Origin: Eurosta solidaginis
Taxonomy: Eukaryota; Arthropoda; Insecta; Diptera; Tephritidae
Length of the DNA stretch: 64,000 nucleotides
NCBI RefSeq assembly: GCF_040869045.1
Contig: NC_090321.1
Location: forward strand, 34,593,426 to 34,657,425
Direction of reading: 5' to 3'
Shown: positions 35,381 to 46,950 of the stretch, piece by piece
Layout: each line of letters starts with the position of its first letter
Position numbering within the stretch: the stretch's first letter is position 1
The notes under the pieces: model-generated
The model's input: the letters and a program-made list of their open reading frames with translations, nothing else
Databases searched by the model: none
What the model was told of the DNA's origin: nothing
Position numbers and translations under genes: made by a program

Positions 35381-36134
35381 AACAAGTAAGGACGGGACTG
35401 TCTTCATACCTTTCATGAATGGGGCAGAACAATAATCTTATCCCGTTCGTAACCTCCAAATAATCGGATGTATAAGATAAGAAATATATAGTGAACACAT
35501 GTAAATACCTAAACGATTTTTAAGATAAATATAAAATAAAAAATGATAAAAAACACCCTTATCTGAACGATCGGCTGTATGGGGTATATATTGTATAGCT
35601 CCGATCGAAATGATTCTTTCAGGAAATCGTCTATGATATATTAAAATATCTATCACCAAGTTTAACGTTTTTATATTAGAAATTAAGGGAGAAATTGCCA
35701 AAAATCTTTCTAGCTGAACGATCGGTTGTATGGGATATAACTATATATAGATCCGATCAAAGTTTTTTTTTCATGATATCTTTTACAATATATTAGAATA
35801 TATATCACCGAGTTTCACGTTTATACTTTCTAAATTGCGGCAGGAATGACCAAAATTGTCTTATCTGAACGATCGGTTGTATGGGAGATATATGTTATAG
35901 TGGTCTGATATAATACAAAAATACATCCTTCATTGAGATCTCTCAAAATTTGATAGACTAGTTTGCGTTCAAACAGACAGGCGGACGGAACGACAGACGG
36001 ACATGGCTATATCAACTCAGTTCGTTACCCTGATCAATTCGGTATACTTAATGGTGAGTCTATCTTCTATATTTCTCAACGTTAAAACATCGGACTAAAG
36101 TTAATATACCATTTCATGTTCATGAAAGGTATAA
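35381..36134 (-). mobile_element. HINE-like element, family 2
   Basis: A different body from copies A-D but the same plan. The 3' terminus is plus-strand AACAAGTAAGGACGG at 35381. A subterminal repeat ATACCTTTCATGAA (about 35406) is matched inverted at the 5' end (36119-36132). A tract of GGACGGA-type tetranucleotides lies near 35991-36004. Two or three internal units share GAACGATCGGTTGTATGGG (35718, 35869, and a variant near 35565). Non-coding. Confidence 0.7.
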
Positions 36135-37180
36135 TTAGAGAGTATTATGTAATCAAAACTGAATTTATATTTTAAAACATTTAAATCAGTCAATATCAAG
36201 GGCATCAAAAAAAATTAGCTCAAAAGAAATACCGCAACATTAGTTAGTCACTCCATCGGACATCCAGACTAACTGGCCACTAAAACGTAATTAAAATGAA
36301 TTCAATAAGTGAGTCAGTGCTTCCTAAAAAAACCTAAAACTACGTCACTTGCTACTCTAATTTTTGACTGCTCCCCTTTTTGCTGCTACGCGCGATCGGT
36401 TTTCCCTTTTTGTTTTTTACCTTTTTATACCGCATGGCGCAGGTTGAAAAGACTACCCACCGAAAATCACTGATCATTTATTTGATAATTTTAAAGTCAT
36501 CATCAAATCATTTGTTCCTATCAAAGCACACAAACTGTATTATTTGGCGGTATTCTCACTTTGATCGTATTGCTAGCTCGATCATTCTAGCATCGACTCA
36601 ATTGATCTTAGAGCACAATTTTGAGTTTTGGAAGATGCAAGAGCTTACAACTCTTGCTAGGTAATTGTAGATTAAAGTTACTTACAAATATAAATATGTA
36701 TAACAAAAGATCGTCACTATGATAACGATCTTGATATTAAGCTTATTGGAGGCGACAGCATAATGATGGGAAAGGGAAGCGGAAGATTTTTACGCGAATG
36801 CATTAGCTGAAAGCCGATTTAAAGAAGTGGAGAAAATGTTTTGGTATTTAATGATGACACCTGAAAATCAAAAATCATTTCTAGTGATCAGAAGCAGATG
36901 TTCTGCAGTGAGTTTATTCCATATTTGGTTTTCTTCTTGCATGAAAGGGTGTTTCGTTTGCTGCAACTAATTGAAGGGTGAATATGTTTTGTACTTTCTA
37001 AGCTCAAGAAGCGCTGCCGTGGAGAGCGGTTTCCCCATATTTTATCTGCAAAAGTAGTGGAGAGTGAACGAGCTCTTTGATCGAATGCATTAGAATCCAA
37101 AACGAGAAATAGGGTGGAGAAGGATACGTAGCATAGGGAACAATAGAGCTCTCTCGCAATACCATGCAGTACTGAGAATT
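36135..37180. other. Intronic sequence without a recognised gene
   Basis: AT-rich. ORF 36380-36664 has no domain or splice context. The 182-codon minus-strand ORF at 36888-37436 overlaps LINE-like plus-strand sequence and has no recognisable motif, so I do not call it. Confidence 0.4.
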
Positions 37181-38285
37181 GTCCATCTGTTGCGAGCAGT
37201 GGTCGACACAACATACCTCGATAGTGAGCGCTTGGAGTAGGTCCAAGGCATTTCAAGAGGTTTGCTTCGAGAAAGACTGGGTATTGCAACCGGTACGAGA
37301 AGGAAGTAGCGGCAGAATGAAGAGGAAGCGTACTGCTGAAGGCGACAAGCCTGCTTTGAAATCCCAGGACCAAGAGGCAGGACAGCCGCATAGACAAGAC
37401 AAATAGGTGCAAGGCTGTAAGACGGATGGACCCCAATAGCGAGGAAGCAACAACCTCCCTAGCTGTTAGTTAGGGAGCGAATGCGAAAAGTAGCGACTTG
37501 CCAACAACCGATGTTAAAGTAAAAGATAAGATAAAGGAAGGTAACGCTAAGACTCCAGCTTTCTAGGAGGGCTCAAATTACACCGATAAATTTTTAGTGG
37601 TATTGCATTTTAGTCTAAAAATGTGTTCGAGTGTAAGCAATCTCTAGAAAGAATCGGGATAGGGAGAAATATAAATTTATATTGGGTCCCTGGGCAAATC
37701 GGAAAAGATGGAAATAAAAAGCGGAAAAGCAAGCTAAATAGTGCACCCCGTTGGAAGCTTGTACTGTAGACGTACCAATCCGATTGGGCCTGATTAAAAG
37801 AAGACGTAAGCTGCACATGATCGCATAATGCAAAGTGTTGAAAGTCATGTGCAGATATTACCACTTTAGATTAACAAAGTTACTTTTATCATTGAAAATA
37901 CGGGACAGTAGGCTCATAATGGGTAAAACGACTGGGCACTACCTTCTGGCGTCACATGCTTTTAAACTAGGCTTGTAAGTGATAGCAGATGTAAGAAGTG
38001 CAGGTTGGGGGATGAAATTATATAGCATGTTTTGTGCTCGTGCCTTGCGCCTGCAAAGGGTAAAACTCCAGCTTTAGAAGTAACAAAGCTTTCAGATCGA
38101 GAAGTAGCAAGTAGGATAGGTCTTAGAAAACTGGTAGTGTTTGCCAAGAGGACAGAGTTATTTTATAACATATGTCCTGCCTTTCTGTTCCAGTTGATCG
38201 TTGAGCAAACTTCTGTTAACGCTATGGACTCATTCGGTCTATGTGAGGTCCGCACGAACCAGCCAGTTCAACCTTACCTAACTTT
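37180..38285 (+). pseudogene. R1/Loa-like LINE, internally deleted
   Basis: 37250-37500 has basic ORF1-like wording (RMKRKRTAEGDKPALKSQD, then a stop). At about 37675 an RNase H C-terminal motif appears, NLYWVPGQIGKDGN. At about 38000-38050 there is a C..C...H..C zinc-knuckle pattern (CRLGDEII, stop, HVLCSC). Between ORF1-like and RNase H parts the endonuclease and RT are missing, so most of ORF2 is deleted. It ends with GTCCGCACGAACCAGCC, as in the fragment near 31080. Nothing here is functional. Confidence 0.7.
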
Positions 38286-38928
38286 GGAATGTTTTTTATA
38301 GCTAAAATGCTTAGTGGACCATCAAATCATTTACCTGCCACCTTTCCACCTTTTTAGTCAACAGACATTCTTGTCGTCTCATTACCTATTGAGAGCCCTA
38401 TATATGTACTATGTTATACACCCAAGAGAAACCTTGTTATCGGGTTTGTAAACAAATTTATCAAAACACGAAAATTTTAAAGTTCTATTGCATTTCGAAT
38501 CACCCTTTACCTACCTGTCTACTAATCAGGGCCGTAGCTACCAAAGGGGCAACCGGGGTAATGCCCCTCGGCCACCAGCATACAAGGGCCCCGGTCGAGT
38601 AAAAGAAATAATTAAATTAAAACCTTCGATTTCTGTTCAATTAAATATTGTTATCTAAAATTACGTAGAAAAATTTGTACGGACGAAAAACAGCATTTTA
38701 CTAAAATTAGTACAGATTCTTCAAATTTGTTGCAAAGAGAAAATGTATTAATTAATTTCCAGTCGATGAGTTGACATTTTTTTCAAAGCTCACGCCAACA
38801 CTGGTCGGTACTCGCATCAAGCTTGCGCGTGTGCATAATGGCACAGCAAAACAACAGACTGCCAGTTTAGTTCAAAGCTTTGTCAGTTTTGTTTACATAG
38901 TGATTCAGTTTGTGTCTAAAAGCAGATT

Positions 38929-39329
38929 CATTGGTGCCGTTTGTCGTATCGCTGTAGTCGTATCCCTAACGCAACCCTATACGATACATTGTTATCGATT
39001 ATTGGTGCGGTAACCTAAAAATCGTGAAAATTTCATAAAAATGAAGAAAACGCAAAAAATTTCAAACATGTTCCACAAAAAATAAGTCTCTTAGTCATAA
39101 TGTATCCAAAACAATGAATAAAATCTACAAAAAGTTATTAAATTCATCAACTCAAATATTTTTAGGTTATGGATATGGCGAGAAACCAAAGACAAATTGG
39201 TTGGCTACGATACGGTTACGAACTTAGCATTACGATATGGCACCAATAATCGATTACATTGATTCCCATAAGGTTGGTCGAATCAGCTGTTATAAGGTTA
39301 CCGATACGGTTACAGATAACACACCAATG
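38929..39329. mobile_element. Nested inverted-repeat element inside the hAT
   Basis: The ends are CATTGGTG and CACCAATG. Internal inverted 17-mers, TTATCGATTATTGGTGC and its near complement, lie at about 38990 and 39240. GGTTAC/GTAACC blocks are scattered through it. It looks like a MITE; no clear target duplication. Confidence 0.45.
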
Positions 39330-39362
39330 TCTGCAGCTTAATAGTGTGGTAGATTAATCAAA

Positions 39363-40111
39363 ATGAAACGTGCTTACCCGGGTGGTGTCGAAAAAAGAGG
39401 GGACAAAAAAAAAAGGAAAACGAAGAATCGGTCAAAATCAACCTACAAATTACTTCGTGGTTGACAAAAATTGAAAAAATTGGCACGGAAAATCAAGGTT
39501 TGTATATTAGCATCAGACATATGCGATTTATGGAAAATAGAAAAGTTTTCCAACAAAAGATCACGCAGGGTCAAGATTCATTTCGATGAACTATGTCAGG
39601 ATGAAAGATTCAATGATTCAGAGCAATGCTTCCGAGTGACTATTTTCTATCCCATGATTGATACTATATCATCCCAACACGAAAATAGATTCGACGGAGT
39701 GAAACAAGTTCTGGGTGATTATCAAGTCTTGCAGCCACAGTTCCTAGCAAATGCTTCGATAAAGAGCTTGGAACAAAAAGCTGACGAGTTTTCCATACAA
39801 TTTTCTGAGGATGTATCGGCATCATTTTCCTCTCCATTACTGTCTGTCAGGTCTACATGTCAGAAAGAACTTGCCCCTATGAAAGATGTGAAGGTGTTGG
39901 ATCATTTTTTTATTATTCAAAATTCATCTTTGTCTTCGAGCTACGCAGATGTTTGAAATTGATTAAAAACTACCTGCGAAGGACGATGGCACAAGAAAGG
40001 TTAAGTAATTTGGCGCTATTGTCCATCGAAAATCAAAGAGCACGCAGAGTGGATTATAATGTGGTGACAGACAAATTTGCTGCTGTGAAATCGAGAAAAA
40101 AACTTTTATAG
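39363..40111 (+). pseudogene. hAT transposase remnant (ZMYM1-like group)
   Basis: An N-terminal fragment at 39363-39464 starts MKRAYPGGVEKR and stops after 33 residues. A second frame (39471-39956) carries the mid-region with RFDGVKQVLGDYQVLQPQFL and a run to SSSYADV-stop. A third frame (39857-40111) supplies part of the C-terminal dimerisation domain, LKLIKNYLRRTMAQERL, followed by ENQRARRVDYNVV. The catalytic middle and the segment just before the dimerisation helix are missing. Wording is closest to the ZMYM1-like hAT transposases found in many animals. Not functional. Confidence 0.85.
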
Positions 40112-40299
40112 TTCATCTAAAACGTCGTAGAAAAACTAATGATATTGTAATAAAACTAGTAAGACTGATGTTTCCCAAAGCTAAGTTTAAGTGGGACTGT
40201 AATATGAATATGTTCAAACTTTATTATAGTAAAAATCTCTGTATGGTATTGCATTGAAAAAATATTAATAAGAAATTGCTTGGCGCGTTATCCTTCCAC

Positions 40300-40398
40300 C
40301 CATATCGAGCGTCTTTTTAAATTTGCGTCGTGCTCCTTTTAGTTTATCCTACAAACAGATGAATTTTTACTGAGAAGCTTTTCATGGCAGAAGCACAT
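40300..40398 (-). mobile_element. Truncated tRNA-derived SINE, copy 5
   Basis: It keeps only the body part: AAATTTGCGTCGTGCTCCTT and GAAGCTTTTCATGGCAGAAG. Head and tail are absent. It sits within the hAT element near its right end. Confidence 0.75.
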
Positions 40399-40479
40399 GG
40401 ATAAAATTTCGATAAAGGGGCCCCAATTATTCTTCTGACCCGAGGCCCCTGCGACTCACGCTACGGCCCTGCTACTAAT

Positions 40480-42510
40480 GTTTGTAATACACATATACGA
40501 GTAGTTGATGAGTCGTGTGAACCGAGCGCTCAATATTGATCAACATCAAAGTATGCGGACTAACCAGTAAATATGCAAAGTCATACGATCAACAATACAA
40601 TAAAAAGTGAACACATACAGTGATTCGCAAGTGACGTGGGACAGTCAATTTTGAAACAATTTTCGTTTATTTTCATAATAATTGACTTTATTCTTTAGAG
40701 ATAAAAAATAATATTGAAATAAAAATGTTAAACATTATTTTCTTACTCCAGAAAGCGTATTTTGACGACTTAAGAATTCAGTAAAACTTTTACACGAAAA
40801 TTTTACACTTTAATTGAAGAAAACCAGTTTTAAAATAAACACATTTTTGCTTTAAATCAAATAAATGAAAGTAGTTCATAAAAACCTTTCTTTCTTTAGA
40901 AATTTTTCACCATCTATAATAAAGTTAGCTTTTATCTGCAAGACAGCAATCCTTCCGTTAGTTTCATTTGACATTTTCGATTTCACCAACACAGGGTGAA
41001 CTACTTGCATTAAAATCGATAATTGTGAATATTTTGTAGAAATTATGGCAAAAATATCTTTACGAATTTTGGAAAGTTCTCAATAATTCTGCAACTGTTG
41101 TTATCATTCGCATCCTAAACTTCCAAATAAATAAACTCAAATATTCTGTATATAAAATGCTTTTTATATACAGCACTACTATGGATGGAGAACTTCACAA
41201 TTTATTCGCGTACTTCACTTATAACGTGTTAAATTCAAAGCAGGTTAATATTGCGTAAGCCTTTGCGTTGCACTAAATTGACCGTCAATGCTTCAGTTAG
41301 CACGGAAAACCGAGAATTTGGATAGCATAATGTTTAATTGAATTGACAAACCCACGTTGACTTAGATCCACTATTTCTTTTAGTGATAACTTTTATTCGT
41401 CTTTCACCACTTTCTTAAAACGTTCTGAGAAGATAGTTAGTTTAGGTCTTTTCAGATATTTGTCAATTAAAGTACCCGGAAATGGGGTAGGGGTAAATTT
41501 TGCGGGATACAAACTTAGGAAGCGATAGCAAAGATTGATTTTAAAGATCGTTTGTAGATTTACCGTTTTTGAATAGAGTATTCGTGTATAAAGATTTTAA
41601 ATGATTTCTTCTTAACTTCATATTGAGCTTGGGGCTTAAAACCTTATTATTTTATACTATTTTTTTCAAATTTTTTGGTACTTTTGATAATATGGAAATA
41701 TATTTTAATAAGAGGTTAAATTTCCTAAAATAGGAAGGAGGGTACCTGTTGCATCTAGAAGGTTATAATCAGCATTTCTGAAGTTTAAGGAGAGACTACA
41801 CAACTTAAGGTATAAAAAGTGAGGAACTGAGATGGTTCAGGTTTGATGCGAATCTCAAAAATGCTGTTATAACTTTTTTCACCTAAACGCGTTTCCGCCA
41901 TACAGTACCTTTTGGTATTACTAGAATTTAAAGCATTTTTTAAAACATTTTTTACAAATCGATTGCTGAGTGGAATGCGTTACGAAAACACACTACCTTA
42001 GAAAACTTTTGAAGAGAGCCATGTTTCAGAATTTGTTTGAAGTACGCCCTTTTTAGCATTTTATGCAAAAACGTCCTATTTAAGAGTTTGTTTCGGAAAA
42101 TCGTTCCCTGACCAGAAATCTAATACATTTGACGTTAGATGAGGTGTTTATGAAAAAAGTTCTGAGATAGAGCGTTTTCTAACCAAATTCTGAGATAGGG
42201 CATTTTTGAAGAAAAAATCCTGAAATATGCTGATTTTTGCAAATATACTCCCAACCGAGAAAGGATGATATTTCAGTCAGCTTTCGATATATGAATTGTT
42301 ACATAAACTTGTTAATCTTACACAGATCTCAAAGTTGTGCACGAATTGAAAATGCTTTTTTTCAATAATCGTTTACACATCAATTGCTGAGTGAAGACCA
42401 CACTATCTTGGCGGCCTTTGCGAAAACGCCTTACCTCAGAAAAACGTGTTATTTCAGAATTTCGTTGAAGAACGCTTTATTTGAACTAATGCAATTAATT
42501 TTGACGTTAA
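40480..42510. other. Intronic sequence with a loose short repeat, no gene
   Basis: 40480-41850 is AT-rich without features. About 41930-42490 has recurring short phrases such as TTCTGAGATAGAGCGTTTT and GAAAAC..CCTTA at 30-45-bp spacing, a very eroded tandem repeat. A related phrase occurs at 61074-61092 (TTTCTGAGATAGAACGTTT). Confidence 0.4.
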
Positions 42511-42798
42511 TGCCCCGATTCTAGTCTGGTAACAATATTCTTCACCACGGTAACGAAATCGTGTAGCAACTTTTACACCATTTTGGTATTCTACCCGCGA
42601 AAGTAGCCGGATAATTTTTTACCCACAAAAGTAGGTGGTTACATCGAAATAACCACACAACTGCTGTTGTTTAGAAAAGGGCAAAACTAAAAATAAAGAA
42701 TTGTAAGCGCAAATAAGTAAAGATAATAGTAAAAAAGTGTTGCCTCTTGCTATACATATTTGTTTACATTATGTACTTTCACTGAATAAATTACAATA

Positions 42799-43219
42799 GG
42801 GGGACTCATGATAGCATATAAACTTATAAGGTGTAAAATTATATCCATTTACACACGCTGTTATATGAACGCACCTAGTAATACTCTTGATAAACTTGAT
42901 TGTTTATCAGCTGTATTATTGCCGAACAACATTTTTTGATTGTTATACAAATTAAAAAATGCCAAGACTAAGTGAAAAATCAAAACTAAAACGCCTTTAC
43001 TTGCTGATGTTGGAGATTTTTGATGAAAATGCCTGCTGTAATGTCTGCAAGGTTGCATTCCTTTGAGTTTACCGCGTTTACACAATGAAATGTGCGCGTA
43101 AATTTATACAAATTGTGTAAATGATTTTTCATACAAAATTTGACAGCTCGTGCGTAAACTAGATAAATTTATACGTTTACACACTTTATAAGGCATTTAT
43201 ACGGTTACATGAGTCCCCC
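42799..43219. mobile_element. MITE with GGGGGACTCATG ends
   Basis: 421 bp. Ends are GGGGGACTCATG and CATGAGTCCCCC, flanked by TA (42797-42798, 43220-43221). Subterminal GTGTAAA and TTTACAC blocks are also inverted. It carries a 35-codon ORF (42959-43066). It is nested in the Harbinger-like element. Confidence 0.8.
42959..43066 (+). pseudogene. Small ORF in the MITE, possible transposase N-terminus remnant
   Basis: Reads MPRLSEKSKLKRLYLL, then an acidic helix and a CC..C cluster, and stops after 35 residues. A clean ATG and basic N-terminus in an otherwise non-coding MITE suggest the remains of the parent element's gene. I cannot name the family with certainty. Confidence 0.35.
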
Positions 43220-44649
43220 TAATATACCTATGTAGAAAGCTAACATGCATAATATGCATATACACATCGTCCCGTTTATTCGTTAACCTCGTATCTACAA
43301 GTGAGACATTTTCGGTAAAGCGAACACGGTTGCCACACCATGTTTTCATTTGGAACCAAAATTCATCGAAAAAAGGTCCAAATTTTTGTTTCATTTTATT
43401 AGTATAAAATACAAAATTTCAGGATGTTTCCATATAAAATTTTACTAAAGGTAGTGAAGACTTTCCTTTAATTCAAGCTGAACAAACAAATATATGTGCA
43501 TGCAATCAAAAATGGTACTATATTTTGACATAGGATAAGTCTATGTCTTTCACCAACCAAACGTTGTGAACCTAGTTTTGGTCACAATCTTCGTTCTCGC
43601 ATTATGTTGTTGATTGTAGTTAAAATGTACAGTGCAGTTAGGTTTTAGTAAGAAACGGTAAACGGTTCAAAATTTGCGTTCTGGTGTTGCCGAGCTATGT
43701 ATGTGGAAAACTCAGTAAATCATAAATGAAACTAGGCAATTTTGTTAGTGCTATTTTTATAGATGCTTACTTTTTCCCTTAACGTTTAAACTTCATATCA
43801 GAGCCTAGATTCAGTAAGTGTGAGTTTTGATCCCAGGCCTCAGGGAATAATTTTATACAAAACATTGCTTCTGAAATCAAATCTCTTCCTTCTGTATTCG
43901 AGTTAAAATATTTGTTATGCCAATATACTTAGTTTTCAATTACCTAGTCCTGGAATTCCTTTAACTCATTGAGCTCGATGAGAAAGATTTAAATATCTAC
44001 GTGCCAATGTAATGCGTAGAATTTCTTTTTATAAGATTTCTGCTCACGGCAGAGTGCTCGCTATAAGCTATGTTGGGCGATCGATTGTATAACCGATCGA
44101 AATATCTAGCCGTTATTAATTTTATTATAAAACAAGAGCTTTTTTGATTAGTCGGTTATTTCATCAGCAATTAACGACAATGTGTTTGCCAATACTTCTT
44201 TTTAATGCCTGGCATAAATTATATCTTAGGTGAAATGCTATTGTTCTGGTACATTTTATTGACTGAGCAATTTTTTATGGTGAGAGTTCCATTGAAGTAA
44301 ATTCTAACGAAAGTGTGGCGAATTTTTGGGTAATATTGTGAATTTTTACCTGAGTGAAAAGAAAGAAAAGTACCAATCGTGGCTACTGCCTAAAAAGGAC
44401 CAAAATTGAAGAAAGGGACCAGCAGACCAAATGGGGTTGGAGGGACCATTTTTGGTCCAAATGGACCAAAGTGGCAACAGTTAAAGCGAAGAAAACTTCC
44501 TTTCGAATTTCTCCATAGACACTGGAGATTTCTTTGGTGATGACAGCGTTTCCACTTTGGCCAGAATCGCGGATAAAAGAACTGGTAACGATATTCGGTC
44601 ACATAATGTTCTGTGTACTATTTTACCGGTAACGCTCAGAATCGGGGCG

Positions 44650-45649
44650 TAATTGGGGCGTATTTAAAAAAAAAATATCGGAAATGGTACGTTCTTGCGA
44701 AAATATTCTACTTAGCAGTTGGAATGTAATGCTAATTTTAGAGTTTTAACAAATACAAATGAAAAAACAATTGTTTAAATCTAAACTTCTCTAAAAAACC
44801 AAATTATTAAAATTTTCATAAAGTATGCATGTCCCTTTTTTTCTATATATAACTGTATGTGTTTTCTTTTACGTATATTATCTAAATTAGATATGTCATT
44901 GGGGGAATTTAAAAAATAACAACGTTTAGACAAGAGTTTAGAGGCAGCTTCAGTGAAGCAAACTTGTTTTGAGTAGAAAATTGTGTTTGAAATTGAAAAT
45001 GAGGCTATTTAAATAATTTGTTGAAAAATTATACGAATAAACGTTGGCAATAAAATTAATTGCTTAAGAAATAAGACAATAAAAATTCAAATGCAGTAGC
45101 TGTTAGAAACACAAAAAAAAAAAGCAAAAAAAAAACGGTACTGTTTGTTACGCTTTTGACTGTAGAGCAAACGGCATAATCTTTGATCTTACACACAAAA
45201 ACACGCCTTCAGTACAATATCAAAGAACAAAATTTACACAACACACCCTATTGTAAGCGAAATTTGTTTTTTTTTTTTCTAAATTACTATTTTTGCTTTT
45301 ACAAATCAAAGCGAACCGCAGCGCCTATAAACAAATAAACAAGTGAATTTTGTTTCCTTTATGCGCAGTGCAAAATATGAGCAACAACAAAACGCATATA
45401 AAATAATGAAAAGGTGTCACAAAGTAGGCTCAAATAGTTAAAAGCGAAACACCTGTGGAACAACGCTAGAAATTGAGTGAGCCCATAAATAGGCATTTAA
45501 GCCGACAAACACTCCCTTGTTATTGTCAAAGAAAGTTGACTTCAGGGTCAGTATTGTTTTATTTATTTATAGGTATTTTTCTATTGATTTATACTTTTAC
45601 AATTTGTTCTCATAACAAAATAGGATAATGCGATTTCGTTTGCAGTCCC
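44650..45649. other. Intronic sequence without a recognised gene
   Basis: AT-rich, with A-runs near 45110-45136 and T-runs near 45268-45279. No ORF or element end. Confidence 0.45.
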
Positions 45650-45651
45650 TA

Positions 45652-46948
45652 CCCAGTAGAAAAGGGGATCATACTATGAGCGTTTATGGATCGCTAAACA
45701 GGGAGCGTGGTAGTGCTCGCGCACTGTCCAAGACGTCAAACAAAACATGCTCCCTTTTAACATTGCATGTCCTAGGAGGGCGAGCGCTCTGTAAACGGTT
45801 GAAAAACGTGGAAACAGAGCGCTCTCTAAATGATCCATAAATACAAAAAAGGAGCCTTCTCCAAATGATAATAAGAAAATAAAATCAGAACGCTCTCCAA
45901 ATGATCAAAAACAACAAAAAAGGAGTGCTCCCTATAGCATCAAAATGTACAAAACAAGAGCGAGACAGAAAAATAATTCCTTAAAAATAATAAAAGAAGA
46001 GGAATTGAGCATTTTTTGTTTTTTTTATTTACTTTAAGTTTTCAATTAGTAAATTTTTAATTTAAAGTTTTCAATTTATAAGTCCAGTAAAATTTCAGTT
46101 TTGCTTCTCTAAAGGCATCCTTAAATTGATCCTCAAACTCGGAATAGTTTTGATAATTGTCTTTGACGGCTTCTGCAATGCAAAATAACAGCCATAAAGA
46201 GAAATTCAAATATATTCAAAAAACTTACCAAACAAATGATAGCTAAATATCTTGTAGTCCCTATATGCGATTTTACTTTGGCCCTCGGTCCAGTTCACGC
46301 TTAAAATAAAGCGTTCGTCGAAAATTTCACACTAGATTTCTTTCAAATTTCGGTTTGCAAATTTTGATTTAAAAAAACTAATCTGCAATAAATAAAAAAG
46401 TATGCATTAAAATGGAGATTGAACATAATGATCAAAATAATTTTTACCACAGCTTCTTCCTCAGTTTTGGCAATTTTATTCGCCTGTTGCATTTCCGCTA
46501 CTGAATTAATTGGCAAAACATCAAGGGAAAACGGGGGGCGTCAACTTTTTTAAAATTTCCTCCAATATTTTTTTGTAATTTTATTTTATTTTATATTATA
46601 TTTCACTTGTTTACCTTTTTAGAAACATTTAAATTAGACCACGTAACACTTTCACTGACTATAAGAATGACAAATTCTTTTATCTTGAGAAAATCAAAAA
46701 CAGTTATTTTAAAAAAACCGTTATTTTCGATGGATTTATCATATTTGACGCAAATATCCCACTTTGCTCCAAAAAAAATAGAAAGGGAACACATATAACG
46801 GTTTAAAAAGCAATTATGGCATTCTGCTCCCAGAAATATGATAGGAGATCACACGCTAATGTGCTGCTCTATAGTTGATCCCCTGTTGCTTAAAAAAATC
46901 GCTCTATTCCTGTTCATCAAAGGAGCGCTCGAGATATTTTCTACTGGG
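45652..46948. mobile_element. TA-target TIR element with CCCAGTAGAAAA ends
   Basis: 1297 bp with perfect 12-bp inverted ends CCCAGTAGAAAA, flanked by TA (45650-45651, 46949-46950). Non-coding. It contains several palindromic GAGCGCTC-type motifs (45783-45790, 45820-45829, 46924-46930) and near-repeats GGAGTGCTCC and GAACGCTCTCC spaced 40-60 bp. A 70-codon ORF at 45628-45840 starts outside the element and is not credible. Confidence 0.85.
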
Positions 46949-46950
46949 TA

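Larger units (their letters stand above)
38527..40471 (+). mobile_element. hAT transposon with 8-bp duplication, internally deleted
   Basis: Inverted ends CAGGGCCGTAGC (38527-38538 and complement at 40460-40471). A perfect 8-bp duplication, CTACTAAT, lies at 38519-38526 and 40472-40479, the hAT signature. The 1945-bp body contains two transposase remnants, a nested inverted-repeat element (38929-39329) and a truncated SINE (40300-40398). GGGGCCCC-type blocks lie just inside both ends. Confidence 0.95.
42511..44649. mobile_element. Harbinger-like TIR element, non-coding
   Basis: Inverted ends share GCCCCGATTCT exactly (42512-42522; complement at 44638-44648). A 3-bp TAA flanks both sides (42508-42510, 44650-44652), consistent with PIF/Harbinger target choice (TWA). 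GGTAAC blocks lie just inside each end. It hosts another MITE at 42799-43219. The interior has no transposase ORF that I can support. Confidence 0.5.

Noticed and set aside
36888..37436. 182-codon minus-strand ORF, the longest unexplained frame near the Pax exon
   Set aside because: No domain or splice sites, and it overlaps plus-strand LINE-like sequence. Probably chance.
43327..44482. Element bounded by CGGTTGCCAC and GTGGCAACAG
   Set aside because: The inverted match is short, with no target duplication, and lies within the Harbinger-like element; not enough to call.
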